From Pelagibacteraceae bacterium AG-390-L03 (GTDB taxonomy: Bacteria > Pseudomonadota > Alphaproteobacteria > Pelagibacterales > Pelagibacteraceae), in NCBI GenBank assembly GCA_003279685.1, contig QCHA01000004.1:1-64000 (forward strand): a DNA stretch of 64,000 bases, read 5' to 3'. The notes beneath the pieces are model-generated. The model did not search any database. It was given only the letters and a program-made list of their open reading frames with translations, and had not been told where the DNA came from. Positions 9,729 through 18,563 of the stretch are shown here, piece by piece (position 1 is the stretch's first letter; every line of letters begins with the position of its first letter). Position numbers and translations under genes: made by a program.

Positions 9729-10745
9729 TTAACTAAAAGCTTCTACCCAAGTACCTTGTGTTGATGCTTTAGAGTATTCTGTTGCACGACCTTCAAAGAA
9801 GTTCATGTGCTCAACAGCATTAAGCATTGTATCTAACCAGGTTAAAGGGTTTTTCTGTACATCATAAATTGGCTCCAGACCTAATTGCGTAAGTCTTCTG
9901 TTAGCTATAAATCTGATGTAATCCTTAACTTCTTGAGCAGTTAAACCTTCCATTGGACCCATTTCAAAAGCCAGATCAATAAAAGCATCTTCATGTTCAA
10001 TGATAGTTCTACAAGCTTCATAAAGTTCTTTTTTCAGCTTTGGAGTCCATATTTCAGGATTCTCTTTTATAAATTCTTTGAAAACTCTAATCATAGAATT
10101 ACAATGAAGAGTTTCATCTCTAACAGACCAAGTAACAATCTGCCCCATACCCTTCATTTTATTGTGTCTAGGGAAGTTTAAAAGAATTGCAAAACTTGCA
10201 AACAGCTGAAGTCCTTCTGTAAATGCACTAAACACTGCAACTGTTTTTGCAATATCCTCTTTAGAATTTACATTGAAACCTTGCATATAGTCATATTTAT
10301 CTTTCATCTCTTTGTATTTCATGAAAGCAGAATATTCTGATTCTGGCATTCCGATGGTATCTAACAAATGAGAGTAAGCTGCAACATGGACAGTTTCCAT
10401 TGATGCAAAAGCTGTCATCATCATTAAAACTTCTGTTGGTTTAAATACAGTTGTATAATGTCTTAGGTAACAATTACTAACCTCAACATCAGCTTGAGTA
10501 AAAAATCTAAATATTTGAGTTAATAAATTTTTTTCTGATTGTGTTAAATTTTTTTGCCAATCTCTCACATCATCACCTAGTGGCACCTCTTCTGGCAACC
10601 AGTGAATTCTTTGTTGTGTCAACCAAGCATCATAACACCATGGATATCTAAAAGGTTTGTAAACTGGATTTTCAACTAGCAAACCCATTTTTTTGGGCTG
10701 GATAATTTCATTGCTTTGTGTCTTAATTTTTTCTGCTACTGGCAT
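9729..10745 (-). CDS. nrdB: class I ribonucleotide reductase, beta subunit
   Basis: Carries the metal/radical cofactor that starts ribonucleotide reduction in NrdA. Ferritin-like fold with the metal ligands in 'ETVH' and 'DETLH', and the radical Tyr in 'AAYSHLL' directly after the first ExxH helix, as in NrdB. The track starts at GTG 10754, but GAGGAG lies directly against that GTG and about 9 bases from the ATG at 10745, so I prefer MPVAEKI. No ATP-cone domain is present. The gene overlaps the end of nrdA, so the two are translationally coupled. Confidence 0.95.
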   Translation of the reverse strand: MPVAEKIKTQSNEIIQPKKMGLLVENPVYKPFRYPWCYDAWLTQQRIHWLPEEVPLGDDVRDWQKNLTQSEKNLLTQIFRFFTQADVEVSNCYLRHYTTVFKPTEVLMMMTAFASMETVHVAAYSHLLDTIGMPESEYSAFMKYKEMKDKYDYMQGFNVNSKEDIAKTVAVFSAFTEGLQLFASFAILLNFPRHNKMKGMGQIVTWSVRDETLHCNSMIRVFKEFIKENPEIWTPKLKKELYEACRTIIEHEDAFIDLAFEMGPMEGLTAQEVKDYIRFIANRRLTQLGLEPIYDVQKNPLTWLDTMLNAVEHMNFFEGRATEYSKASTQGTWVEAFS

Positions 10746-12673
10746 GATAGGCACTCCTCGTATTCTGGTTCTTCAGAATTAGTTTGTTTGTTTTTGTAAA
10801 CGTTGGCTAAAACATCTGTTGATTTTGCATCATTGATATTTTCAGCTCTTTGAATTGATTTTGATCTACAGTAATAAAGACTCTTCAAGCCTTTTTTCCA
10901 AGCATCAAAATGAATTTTGTGTAACTCTTTTTTATGAACATCAGCTGGTAAAAATAAATTTACTGACTGAGCCTGAGATATAAATGGGGTTCTGTCTCCA
11001 CTTAATTCTATAATCCACTTCTGATTTAGTTCGAAAGCAGTTTTAAAAACATCTTTCTCTAAATCAGTTAAAAAGTCTAAATGAGATACGGAACCTTGAT
11101 TTGTTGTAATAGTAGACCAGGTTTCATCATCATTTTTTCCATGACCTTCTAAGATTTCTTCCAAATATCTATTTCTAACATTAAATGAACCTGACAAAGT
11201 TTTGTGAGTATAGCTATTAGCTGCAATTGGTTCTACTCCTGGTGATGCTCCACCACATATAATTGATATTGAAGCAGTTGGGGCAATTGCTGTTTTATTT
11301 GAAAATCTCTCTTGAAAACCATACTCTGCGGCGTCAGGACAAGCACCTCTTTCTTCAGCTAAATCTTTTGAAGCCTTGTTAACCTGCTCATCAATTTGTT
11401 TAAATATTTTTTTATTCCACGATTTAGCCATTACAGACTCAAGTGGAATTCTATTTTTTTGTAAAAAAGAATGGAAACCCATAACACCTAATCCAACACT
11501 TCTTTCTCTTTCAGCAGAATAGGTTGCGTCTTTGAATTGATCTGGAGCTTTGTTGATAAAATCAGACAAGACATTATCTAAAAATCTCATTACATCACCA
11601 ATCATATCTGGATCATCTTTCCATTCATCATACTTTTCTAAGTTAAGTGAAGACAAACAACAAACAGCTGTTCTGTCTCTTCCATCTTTATCAATTCCAG
11701 TAGGTAATGTTATTTCGCTACATAGGTTTGATGTCTTAACAGTTAAGTTAGCAAGTTTGTGATGTTGTGGAATTAATCTATTAACTGTATCAATATAAAT
11801 TATATAAGGTTCTCCAGTTTCAATTCTTGCAGTTAACAATCTTATCCATAAATTTCTAGCTGATATTGTTTGTTGAATAGTACCATCTGCAGGACTTTTT
11901 AATCCCCACTGCTCATCGTTTTCTACAGCTCTCATGAATGCATCTGAAAGTAAAACACCATGATGTAAATTTAATGCTTTTCTATTTGGATCACCGCCTG
12001 TAGGTCTTCTCATTTCAATAAATTCTTCGATTTCAGGATGATCAACTGGTAAATAACAAGCAGCAGATCCTCTTCTTAAAGATCCTTGGCTAATTGCCAT
12101 TGTTAAAGAATCCATAACTTTAATAAAAGGAATTATTCCTGATGTTTTTCCAACTTTACCAATTTTTTCACCAATGGATCTAAGGTTACCCCAATAGCTT
12201 CCTATGCCACCACCTTTTGCGGCTAACCAAACGTTTTCACTCCAAAGATCAAGAATTCCTCCTAAACTATCTGATGCCTCATTTAAAAAACATGAAATAG
12301 GTAATCCTCTTTTAGTTCCACCATTTGATAGAACGGGTGTTGCTGGCATAAACCAAAGATTGCTTATGTAATTATAAATTCTTTGTGCATGTAAATTGTT
12401 ATCAGCGTATGAACTTGCAACACGTGCAAACAAATCTTGATACGACTCGTTATGACCAAGATATCTATCTTTCAAAGTTGCTTTACCAAATTCAGTTAGG
12501 TTTGCATCTTTAGATCTATCAATCTTAATAATAATTCCCTTGTCATTTTGAAAAAGTTCAGTTTCAGTGCTTAGAGAAAAAAGATCAGGTCTATTTCCTT
12601 TTGATACCTCTTTAACTTCTGGGCTATATTCGGAGACAGCTTTCTTTAGGGCCTGTGATAGAATTTTATTCAT
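10736..12673 (-). CDS. nrdA: class I ribonucleotide reductase, alpha subunit, without ATP-cone
   Basis: Reduces ribonucleotides to deoxyribonucleotides. The catalytic centre is clear: 'NLCSEITLP' holds the N-x-C-x-E radical site, 'PISCFLNEASDS' and 'AVCCLSSLNL' the redox cysteines, and the tail ends 'ECLSCQ', a CxxC-type pair that would be re-reduced by thioredoxin or glutaredoxin. At 645 aa it is about 100 residues shorter than E. coli NrdA; the N-terminus goes almost directly into the catalytic domain and no ATP-cone ('VxKRDG') is seen, so the usual dATP on/off switch seems missing. Two NrdR-like boxes lie just upstream. Confidence 0.95.
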   Translation of the reverse strand: MNKILSQALKKAVSEYSPEVKEVSKGNRPDLFSLSTETELFQNDKGIIIKIDRSKDANLTEFGKATLKDRYLGHNESYQDLFARVASSYADNNLHAQRIYNYISNLWFMPATPVLSNGGTKRGLPISCFLNEASDSLGGILDLWSENVWLAAKGGGIGSYWGNLRSIGEKIGKVGKTSGIIPFIKVMDSLTMAISQGSLRRGSAACYLPVDHPEIEEFIEMRRPTGGDPNRKALNLHHGVLLSDAFMRAVENDEQWGLKSPADGTIQQTISARNLWIRLLTARIETGEPYIIYIDTVNRLIPQHHKLANLTVKTSNLCSEITLPTGIDKDGRDRTAVCCLSSLNLEKYDEWKDDPDMIGDVMRFLDNVLSDFINKAPDQFKDATYSAERERSVGLGVMGFHSFLQKNRIPLESVMAKSWNKKIFKQIDEQVNKASKDLAEERGACPDAAEYGFQERFSNKTAIAPTASISIICGGASPGVEPIAANSYTHKTLSGSFNVRNRYLEEILEGHGKNDDETWSTITTNQGSVSHLDFLTDLEKDVFKTAFELNQKWIIELSGDRTPFISQAQSVNLFLPADVHKKELHKIHFDAWKKGLKSLYYCRSKSIQRAENINDAKSTDVLANVYKNKQTNSEEPEYEECLSCQ

Positions 12674-12704
12674 AATAAGTACTATAATTTGTTATTGTGA
12701 CGAA

Positions 12705-12751
12705 AACAACTATATGTTGTATGCGTTTATTGTTAATATACTATATAAACA
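12705..12751 (-). promoter_or_regulatory. pair of NrdR-box-like sites upstream of nrdA
   Basis: Box 1 (12705-12720, AACAACTATATGTTGT) has perfect ACAAC/GTTGT arms around TATAT. Box 2 (12736-12751) shares the ACTATAT core exactly 31 bases away. NrdR is known to bind two such boxes spaced by about three helical turns upstream of ribonucleotide reductase operons. They lie 32-78 bases before the nrdA ATG and in the shared region with the divergent phosphomannomutase gene. Box 2 is a weaker palindrome. nrdR itself is not in the window. Confidence 0.65.
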
Positions 12752-12830
12752 ACTATTCAATAGAACATTTATAGAACGCGACAAAATATATTTCAATAAA
12801 AAAATTTAAAAAAGGTTAAGTAATTAACAG

Positions 12831-14285
12831 ATGAATCAAAATATAAAAATAGATCCTTATGGTTTTAGAGAATATGACGCTCGCTGGTTGTATGAAAAGG
12901 ATATCAGTAAACAAGGAATCACGAATCTTGGTAAAGGTTTAGGTACACAAATAAAAAAACATACTCAAAAAGATAATCCAAGAGTAATCGTTGGACACGA
13001 TTATAGATCTTATAGTGAAGAAATTAAAAGTGCTCTTAAAAAAGGTTTAATCTCAACAGGCTGTCATATTGAAGATGTAGGCTTATCATTATCGCCAATG
13101 GTTTACTTTGCACAATTTAATTTAGATGCTGATGCGGTTGCCATGGTTACAGCAAGTCATAATGAAAATGGTTGGACTGGCGTTAAAATGGGTATCAAAA
13201 AAGGCTTAACTCATGCACCTGAAGAAATGGCAGAATTAAAAGAGATTACATTAAATGAAAGCTTCTCAAGTGGTGAGGGTAATGAGAAGCAAATAGAAAA
13301 TTTTCAACAAATTTATAAAGATGATTTAATAAACGGTAATAAGATTAATAAAAAATTAAAAGCAATTGTTGCATGTGGAAATGGTACTGCTGGAGTATTT
13401 GCGCCTGATATATTAAGAGGAATTGGCTGTGAGGTTATTGAACTAGATTGCAATCTTGATTGGACCTTTCCAAAGTATAATCCTAATCCAGAGGATTTAG
13501 AAATGCTTCATACAATCTCAAAAGCTGTTAAAGATAATAATGCGGACATAGGCTTTGGATTTGATGGTGATGGAGATAGAGTTGGCGTTATTGATAATGA
13601 GGGTAATGAAATATTTTCTGATAAAATTGGTTTACTAATTGCAAGAAACTTATCAACAAAACATAAAAATTCTAAGTTTGTAGTAGATGTTAAATCAACA
13701 GGATTGTACTCAAAAGATAAGGTTTTGATGGAAAATAATTGTGAAACTATTTATTGGAAAACAGGGCACTCACACATCAAAAGAAAAGTTAATACTGAAA
13801 AAGCACTAGCTGGTTTTGAAAAAAGTGGCCATTTCTTTTTCAATCAACCTTTAGGTTATGGTTATGATGATGGAATTAATTCAGCAATTCATGTCTGTCA
13901 TTTATTAGACAATCAAAATAAAAAGATGAGTGAAATCATCAATAAACTACCTAATACATATCAAACACCAACTATGGCCCCTTTTTGTAAAGATGAGGAA
14001 AAATATCATGTAGTTGAACAGCTAGTTAAGCAAGTTGAAGAAATAAAAAATAATAAAACCAAAATTGATGAACAGGTAATAACTGAAGTTCTAACGGTTA
14101 ATGGAGTAAGATTTTCTTTTGAAGATGGTTCTTGGGGTTTAATTAGAGCCTCTTCAAATAAACCTTCACTAGTAATTGTAACAGAAAGCCCAACATCAGA
14201 CATAAGAAAGAAGAAAATCTTTGATTTTATTGACGATTTACTTCAAAAAACTGGAAAAGTTGGTGAATATGATCAAAAAATATAG
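12831..14285 (+). CDS. phosphomannomutase / phosphoglucomutase
   Basis: Interconverts hexose-1- and hexose-6-phosphates for sugar nucleotide and envelope synthesis. The alpha-D-phosphohexomutase signature 'TASHNENGW' carries the phospho-serine, 'DGDGDRVG' is the Mg-binding loop, and the sugar-binding loop 'GFEKSGHFFF' follows. 484 aa, the usual length for the ManB/AlgC group. ATG start. It diverges from nrdA. Which sugar (mannose, glucose or both) is preferred cannot be read from the sequence, so no symbol is given; an AlgC-type dual role is plausible. Confidence 0.88.
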   Translation: MNQNIKIDPYGFREYDARWLYEKDISKQGITNLGKGLGTQIKKHTQKDNPRVIVGHDYRSYSEEIKSALKKGLISTGCHIEDVGLSLSPMVYFAQFNLDADAVAMVTASHNENGWTGVKMGIKKGLTHAPEEMAELKEITLNESFSSGEGNEKQIENFQQIYKDDLINGNKINKKLKAIVACGNGTAGVFAPDILRGIGCEVIELDCNLDWTFPKYNPNPEDLEMLHTISKAVKDNNADIGFGFDGDGDRVGVIDNEGNEIFSDKIGLLIARNLSTKHKNSKFVVDVKSTGLYSKDKVLMENNCETIYWKTGHSHIKRKVNTEKALAGFEKSGHFFFNQPLGYGYDDGINSAIHVCHLLDNQNKKMSEIINKLPNTYQTPTMAPFCKDEEKYHVVEQLVKQVEEIKNNKTKIDEQVITEVLTVNGVRFSFEDGSWGLIRASSNKPSLVIVTESPTSDIRKKKIFDFIDDLLQKTGKVGEYDQKI

Positions 14286-14354
14286 CCTAATTTAAATATT
14301 ATTCTTATTCATGTCCTTAAAAAGTAAGGCTTTTAGAGAGTAAAAACTAGAGGA

Positions 14355-14360
14355 TATAAT
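14355..14360 (+). promoter_or_regulatory. candidate -10 box (TATAAT)
   Basis: A perfect TATAAT in the gap after the phosphomannomutase gene, about 30 bases before a 38-codon ORF. The -35 region is not convincing. AT-rich DNA produces such hexamers by chance, so the support comes only from its position ahead of a small ORF and a hairpin. Confidence 0.3.
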
Positions 14361-14389
14361 TAAAGATACTTAATTTTTATCTAAATTTT

Positions 14390-14506
14390 GTGAAAATAAA
14401 ATCCTTCAAAAAAGTTATACAACAAATCAAAGATTCAATTAAAACGTGCTTAGTTATTTATCAAGAATCAGATAGTTATTTAAGTGAGGTGATGGAGGGA
14501 GACTGA
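14390..14506 (+). CDS. putative 38-aa small protein
   Basis: GTG-started ORF missing from the track (VKIKSFKKVI...), ending '...SYLSEVMEGD'. It fills most of the 233-base gap between the phosphomannomutase gene and the convergent HIT gene. The basic, amphipathic N-terminal half (many K/I) and acidic C-terminal end look more protein-like than a random AT-rich frame. It is preceded by a TATAAT and its stop codon lies in the loop of a GAGGTGA/TCACCTC hairpin. No family recognised. It could equally be a non-coding transcript; conservation in relatives would decide. Confidence 0.35.
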   Translation: MKIKSFKKVIQQIKDSIKTCLVIYQESDSYLSEVMEGD

Positions 14507-14515
14507 AGTCACCTC
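14486..14515 (+). terminator. hairpin GAGGTGA/TCACCTC, possible terminator
   Basis: Seven-base-pair GC-rich stem (14486-14492 with 14509-14515) around a purine-rich loop, followed on the plus strand by TTCTTATTT. It sits at the end of the 38-aa ORF and just before the HIT stop codon on the other strand, so it could end transcripts from the left. The U-tract is imperfect. Confidence 0.4.
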
Positions 14516-14518
14516 TTC

Positions 14519-14920
14519 TTATTTAAAAGCTTTCCTAACCTTTTGCATCATAATAGATACAGATGTTTTAGTATAATTTTTACCTTTAACAACCCATACA
14601 GATAGTGGCCATGAACTATCTTTTTTAGTTCTTGCTATAATATGTATGTGTAACTGGGGAACTATATTTCCAATTTTTTCAATATTTAACTTTGAAGTTT
14701 TAAATAATTTTTTCATGATTTTACTTACATGAACAATTTCTTTTATAAGTAAAATTTGATCTTTAGAATTTAGATCACTCATATCAGTAACCTTACTTCT
14801 TTTAGGAATTAGAATTATCCATGGAAATTTAGAATTATCATGAAGCCTAATACTACATAATTTAAGTTCTGTTATATGATGTGAAGACTTAAAAAATTTT
14901 TTATCAATTTTAAAAGGCAT
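14519..14920 (-). CDS. HIT-family protein (nucleotide-phosphate hydrolase/transferase type)
   Basis: 133-aa protein with the HIT-like active-site string 'QLHIHIIAR' (H91, H93). It has the QxHxHxxxR form, lacking the third histidine of the classic HxHxHxx triad, as in the HIT subgroup related to diadenosine polyphosphate hydrolases. The N-terminal 'FPWIILIPKR' strand and helix pattern fit. Two bases separate it from the TauE-like gene upstream. The substrate is unknown; hydrolysis of nucleoside phosphoramidates or Ap4A-type compounds is the family expectation. Confidence 0.78.
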   Translation of the reverse strand: MPFKIDKKFFKSSHHITELKLCSIRLHDNSKFPWIILIPKRSKVTDMSDLNSKDQILLIKEIVHVSKIMKKLFKTSKLNIEKIGNIVPQLHIHIIARTKKDSSWPLSVWVVKGKNYTKTSVSIMMQKVRKAFK

Positions 14921-14922
14921 AT

Positions 14923-15708
14923 TTATAATTTAATGTATTCATAGAAAAACTTAGCTGCAACTAATAATAAAAAAATACCAAAAAATTTACTAATTTTATT
15001 TTTATCTATTTTGTGAACTGTTCTTGCTCCAAGTCTTGCCATAAAAGTTGTAATAGGAATAAAAATTAAAAAGGCAGGAATATTTAAAAACCCAATACTT
15101 AAAGGTAAATTTATTTTTAAATAACTTCCTGAAATTAAAAAACCTGTTGCACCGAATAATGCAATTAAAAAACCAATTGCAGCTGCACTTCCAATTGCTT
15201 TATTAATTGAATAACCAAAGAATTTAAGAATTGGAACATTCATTATAGCGCCTCCAATACCCATTATCGCAGAAATAAAACCAACAATTAATCCAAATAA
15301 AATTTTTAAATATAATTTCATTTCAGATATTATGTTTTGTTCTTTTTCTTTTATTAAAAGTAAATAAATACCTAAAAATAAAATTACTATTGAAAAAAAG
15401 AGTACTAGAGATTTTGTCTTTAGCGTTGCAGCAAATATTGTTCCAATAATTACGCCTATAACTACAAATATTCCATAATTTCTAAGTATACTAAAATCTA
15501 CAGCATTAAATTTATGATGGGTTAAAACGGATACTATTGATGTTGGAATTATAATTGCAAAAGAAGTTCCCACTGCTAAGTGCATTATATATTGTTGATC
15601 TATTCCTAAAGTTCCAAAAATATAATAAAGAAATGGAACAGTAATTAACCCACCACCAATACCAAATAAACCAGCAACAAAGCCAACAGGAACTGCTGTG
15701 AGTGCCAT
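14923..15708 (-). CDS. TauE/SafE-family membrane exporter
   Basis: 261-aa integral membrane protein with about eight hydrophobic segments and the duplicated family signature: 'GLFGIGGGLITVPFL' near the start and 'AIMGIGGAIMNVP' in the middle, an inverted-repeat layout. The family moves small organosulfur or sulfur oxyanions such as sulfite or sulfoacetate out of the cell. A second, longer paralogue lies beside the apr genes at 42658-43737. This copy has no sulfur gene next to it, so its substrate is open. Confidence 0.82.
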   Translation of the reverse strand: MALTAVPVGFVAGLFGIGGGLITVPFLYYIFGTLGIDQQYIMHLAVGTSFAIIIPTSIVSVLTHHKFNAVDFSILRNYGIFVVIGVIIGTIFAATLKTKSLVLFFSIVILFLGIYLLLIKEKEQNIISEMKLYLKILFGLIVGFISAIMGIGGAIMNVPILKFFGYSINKAIGSAAAIGFLIALFGATGFLISGSYLKINLPLSIGFLNIPAFLIFIPITTFMARLGARTVHKIDKNKISKFFGIFLLLVAAKFFYEYIKL

Positions 15709-15748
15709 TAATAAAATTAAATAACTATATTCGTTAGCTAGAATTGAA

Positions 15749-16741
15749 TTAAGCAGATTGCCCTACACTTGTATCGATATTATTGTATTTGATCTTATCC
15801 ATAATGTGATCAATTTTCTTAACATCAGCATCTCTCACACACATATTTTCACTTAAATACCTTTTCCAATAACTAGCACCTGTTTGACCATGAAATAAAC
15901 CTATAGTGTGTCTCATTATTTGATTTAATCTTGTACCCTTCTTGATTTCATCTTTTACATAAGGAATTAATTTTTCAATTACATCTTTTCTGCTTAAGAC
16001 TTCTTCAGTTCCAAAAATTTCTTTTTCGATATCTGCTAACATATAAGGTGTGTGATATGCTGCTCGTCCAATCATCACACCATCTGTTTTTTGTAGATGT
16101 GGTTTGATTTGATCAACAGATGTTATTCCACCATTTATTATTACTTCTTCGTTTGGAAAGTCTTCCTTTAATTTATAAACATAATCATATTTTAAAGGAG
16201 GAATATTTAAATTTTGCTTAGGAGTAAATTTTCCTAACATTGCTTTTCTAGCATGAATGATAAATGTTTTAACTCCTGTTGATTTTAAAGTTGTAATAAA
16301 ATTATGAAGATTTTCATAATCTTCGACATTATCATATCCAATTCTAGTTTTTATGGTTACTGGTAAACTAGTTGAGGCTTGCATTTTACTTAAACAATCT
16401 GCAACTAAATTAGGCTCTTTCATCAAACAAGCACCAAATTTACTTTTTTCAACTTTTCTACTTGGACAACCTAAATTTAAATTAATTTCATCATATCCAA
16501 AGTCCTCTCCTAATTTAGAAGCTTCTGCTAAAAGTTTTGGAGAAGATCCTCCTAATTGAAGTGCTACTGGTTTTTCATTAATATTAAATCCTAGTAATCT
16601 TTTTTTATCTCCTCTATTGATTGCTTCATCAACAACCATCTCTGTATAAAGAAGTGTATTCTTTGAGATCAATCTTAAAAAGTAACGCTCATGACGATCT
16701 GTGCAATCCATCATAGGAGCAACTGATACTTTCCTATTCAT
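15749..16741 (-). CDS. dusA: tRNA-dihydrouridine synthase A
   Basis: FMN-dependent reduction of uridines 20/20a in tRNA D-loops. The 330-aa TIM-barrel protein begins 'SVAPMMDCTDRHERYFLR' and has the DusA signature 'LNLGCPSRKVEKSKFGACLM' (catalytic Cys in 'FGACLM'), 'TIKTRIGYD', 'FIIHARKA' and the FMN-phosphate loop 'GVMIGRAAYHTP'. The 'DCTDRH' start and length are those of DusA rather than DusB or DusC. It is followed by the TauE-like gene after 40 bases and preceded by rpoZ (22 bases). Confidence 0.95.
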   Translation of the reverse strand: MNRKVSVAPMMDCTDRHERYFLRLISKNTLLYTEMVVDEAINRGDKKRLLGFNINEKPVALQLGGSSPKLLAEASKLGEDFGYDEINLNLGCPSRKVEKSKFGACLMKEPNLVADCLSKMQASTSLPVTIKTRIGYDNVEDYENLHNFITTLKSTGVKTFIIHARKAMLGKFTPKQNLNIPPLKYDYVYKLKEDFPNEEVIINGGITSVDQIKPHLQKTDGVMIGRAAYHTPYMLADIEKEIFGTEEVLSRKDVIEKLIPYVKDEIKKGTRLNQIMRHTIGLFHGQTGASYWKRYLSENMCVRDADVKKIDHIMDKIKYNNIDTSVGQSA

Positions 16742-16763
16742 GGTTTAACTTTATATTATTTTA

Positions 16764-17300
16764 TTATGAGTTTGAAGCGTCTGAATCTTCTGTAATTGCT
16801 TCCGCTTCTTGATTTTCTTGTTCTGAAACTTCATCTAAAGAAACTTCACCTTGATCATTCATTGTTTCTTCACCTGCTGAAACATCGACATCTGGTTTGG
16901 CTGTTTCTGATAATTCTGCTAGGTCTTCTTGAGAAACTTGTATTTTTTCTGGAGTTTTTCTTGCTCTTTTAGAAGGTAGAATTGGAGTACCACTTTTTGA
17001 AATTTCACCTTTATACATGTTTTCAAAATCATCACCAATTTCTTCATCATCCTCAGCACCATCATCAACTTGCTCAACATGTTTTCTAAGTTTGTAAACG
17101 GCACTTTCTGTTAAATCTGAAACTTTAATTTTTTCTTCTGCGATTTCTCTTAAAGAAATAACAGTATTTTTATCGTTATCTCTATCTAAAGTTGGCTCAA
17201 TACCTGAATTTAATTGAGTAGCTCTTTCTTTAGCAACTAATACTAATTCGTATGGGCTTTCTACTTTATCTATGCAGTCTTCTACGGTTACTCTTGCCAT
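16764..17300 (-). CDS. rpoZ: RNA polymerase omega subunit with long acidic tail
   Basis: Small RNA polymerase subunit that helps RpoC folding. Residues 1-60 carry the conserved core 'MARVTVEDCIDKVESPYELVLVA' region, 'KERATQLNSG' and 'NTVISLREIAEEKI'. At 178 aa it is about twice the usual 80-100 (130 in many alphaproteobacteria). The extra C-terminal part, from about residue 75, is rich in E, D, S and Q with no evident fold. No spoT/gmk neighbours, which often flank rpoZ, are present. The tail's function is unknown. Confidence 0.93.
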   Translation of the reverse strand: MARVTVEDCIDKVESPYELVLVAKERATQLNSGIEPTLDRDNDKNTVISLREIAEEKIKVSDLTESAVYKLRKHVEQVDDGAEDDEEIGDDFENMYKGEISKSGTPILPSKRARKTPEKIQVSQEDLAELSETAKPDVDVSAGEETMNDQGEVSLDEVSEQENQEAEAITEDSDASNS

Positions 17301-17343
17301 GCGCAGTATCTATACAGTGAACCTAAAAAAATCAAGGAGTATT

Positions 17344-18552
17344 TTACAAATAATGTGGATTTAATTTATTTCTAACCAAATAAAGAAGAATTATAGAGCA
17401 TAAAATATATACTCCAGAAACAATAGCTATTTGTTCAATTGATAAACCATAATCAATGAGAATCCCAAATAAAGCAGTACCAAACGCAGTTGAAAAAACC
17501 ATTAATGCTGTAGTCAAAGCTTTAATTGATCCTATGTATTTAACTCCATAAATTTCAGCCCAAGTAGAAGATCCTAAAACATTTGCTAATCCATTAGATA
17601 TACCTACTAAGCCAAAAAAAATAAAAGATGATACTGGGCTTTTAAAATAAAAAAGTACTCCTGCAGAAAATAAAAGAGGAATATTCATATAAATAAGTAA
17701 TTTTCGACTACTAAATTTATCAATCAAAAAACCTGAAATAAATAATGTAATTACAGAAAATATAGAATAGGCCATAAATGATTGTGCAACAACATATGGG
17801 CCCCAACCTTTTGATGTTGAAATAAATGATTGATAGACAAAAGTACCTGTAGCAATCCAAGGCATTGCGAGCATAGTCATACAAATTACATAAAACCTAT
17901 AATCTTTAAGAACTTCAATTCTTTTCCATTGTTTTATTTCTTTCAAAGACTCTATATTAGAGTCGGACTCTTCTCTTGTATCTAACTTAACATTTTTTAC
18001 TAAGACATATGATGAGATTGGTAAAATAATTATAATTAAAATTGAAATTGATATCCAGATATCTCTCCATTCACTGAAAGTTAGTAAGAAAACAATTAAT
18101 ACCGGTAAAACAAATTCAGCAGATGATAAACCTAGCCAACCTATACTTAAAGCTCGACCTCTATTTTTGTTAAAATAACGAGAAATAGTTGTTGTAGCAG
18201 TATGACTTGATAAGCCTTGACCAGCTAATCTCATTAAAAAAATTCCAATAAACAAAAAGATTACTGAAGAAATTTTTGAAAATATAAAACAAGATGCTGA
18301 TAAAAAAATTATTACATAAGATGCAAACTTTAAAATATTTACATCATCAATTTTTTTTCCAATCCAAACTAAAACTAAGCTACTTAACAATGTTGCAGAT
18401 GCATAAATTGAGCCAAATTGTCCATGTGTAATTGATAAAGCATCTCTAATACTAGAATTGAAAAGCCCAAGAAAAAAACTCTGTCCAAAGCTAGAAAAAA
18501 ATGTAAATATAAATCCAAATACAATTACTTTTAAACTTAAACTTTTAAACAT
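17344..18552 (-). CDS. MFS transporter
   Basis: 402-aa protein with about twelve membrane segments in two halves joined by a charged loop near residues 190-210 ('DTREESDSNIESLKEIKQWKR'). The MFS motif A-like loop after TM2 appears as 'WIGKKIDDVNILK', and the second-half loop as 'GFLIDKFSSRKLL'. It is most like the monocarboxylate/oxalate-formate type MFS proteins. Substrate unknown. It diverges from the dehydrogenase gene across only 11 bases, so promoters must lie inside the coding regions. Confidence 0.85.
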   Translation of the reverse strand: MFKSLSLKVIVFGFIFTFFSSFGQSFFLGLFNSSIRDALSITHGQFGSIYASATLLSSLVLVWIGKKIDDVNILKFASYVIIFLSASCFIFSKISSVIFLFIGIFLMRLAGQGLSSHTATTTISRYFNKNRGRALSIGWLGLSSAEFVLPVLIVFLLTFSEWRDIWISISILIIIILPISSYVLVKNVKLDTREESDSNIESLKEIKQWKRIEVLKDYRFYVICMTMLAMPWIATGTFVYQSFISTSKGWGPYVVAQSFMAYSIFSVITLFISGFLIDKFSSRKLLIYMNIPLLFSAGVLFYFKSPVSSFIFFGLVGISNGLANVLGSSTWAEIYGVKYIGSIKALTTALMVFSTAFGTALFGILIDYGLSIEQIAIVSGVYILCSIILLYLVRNKLNPHYL

Positions 18553-18563
18553 AGAAAAAAATT

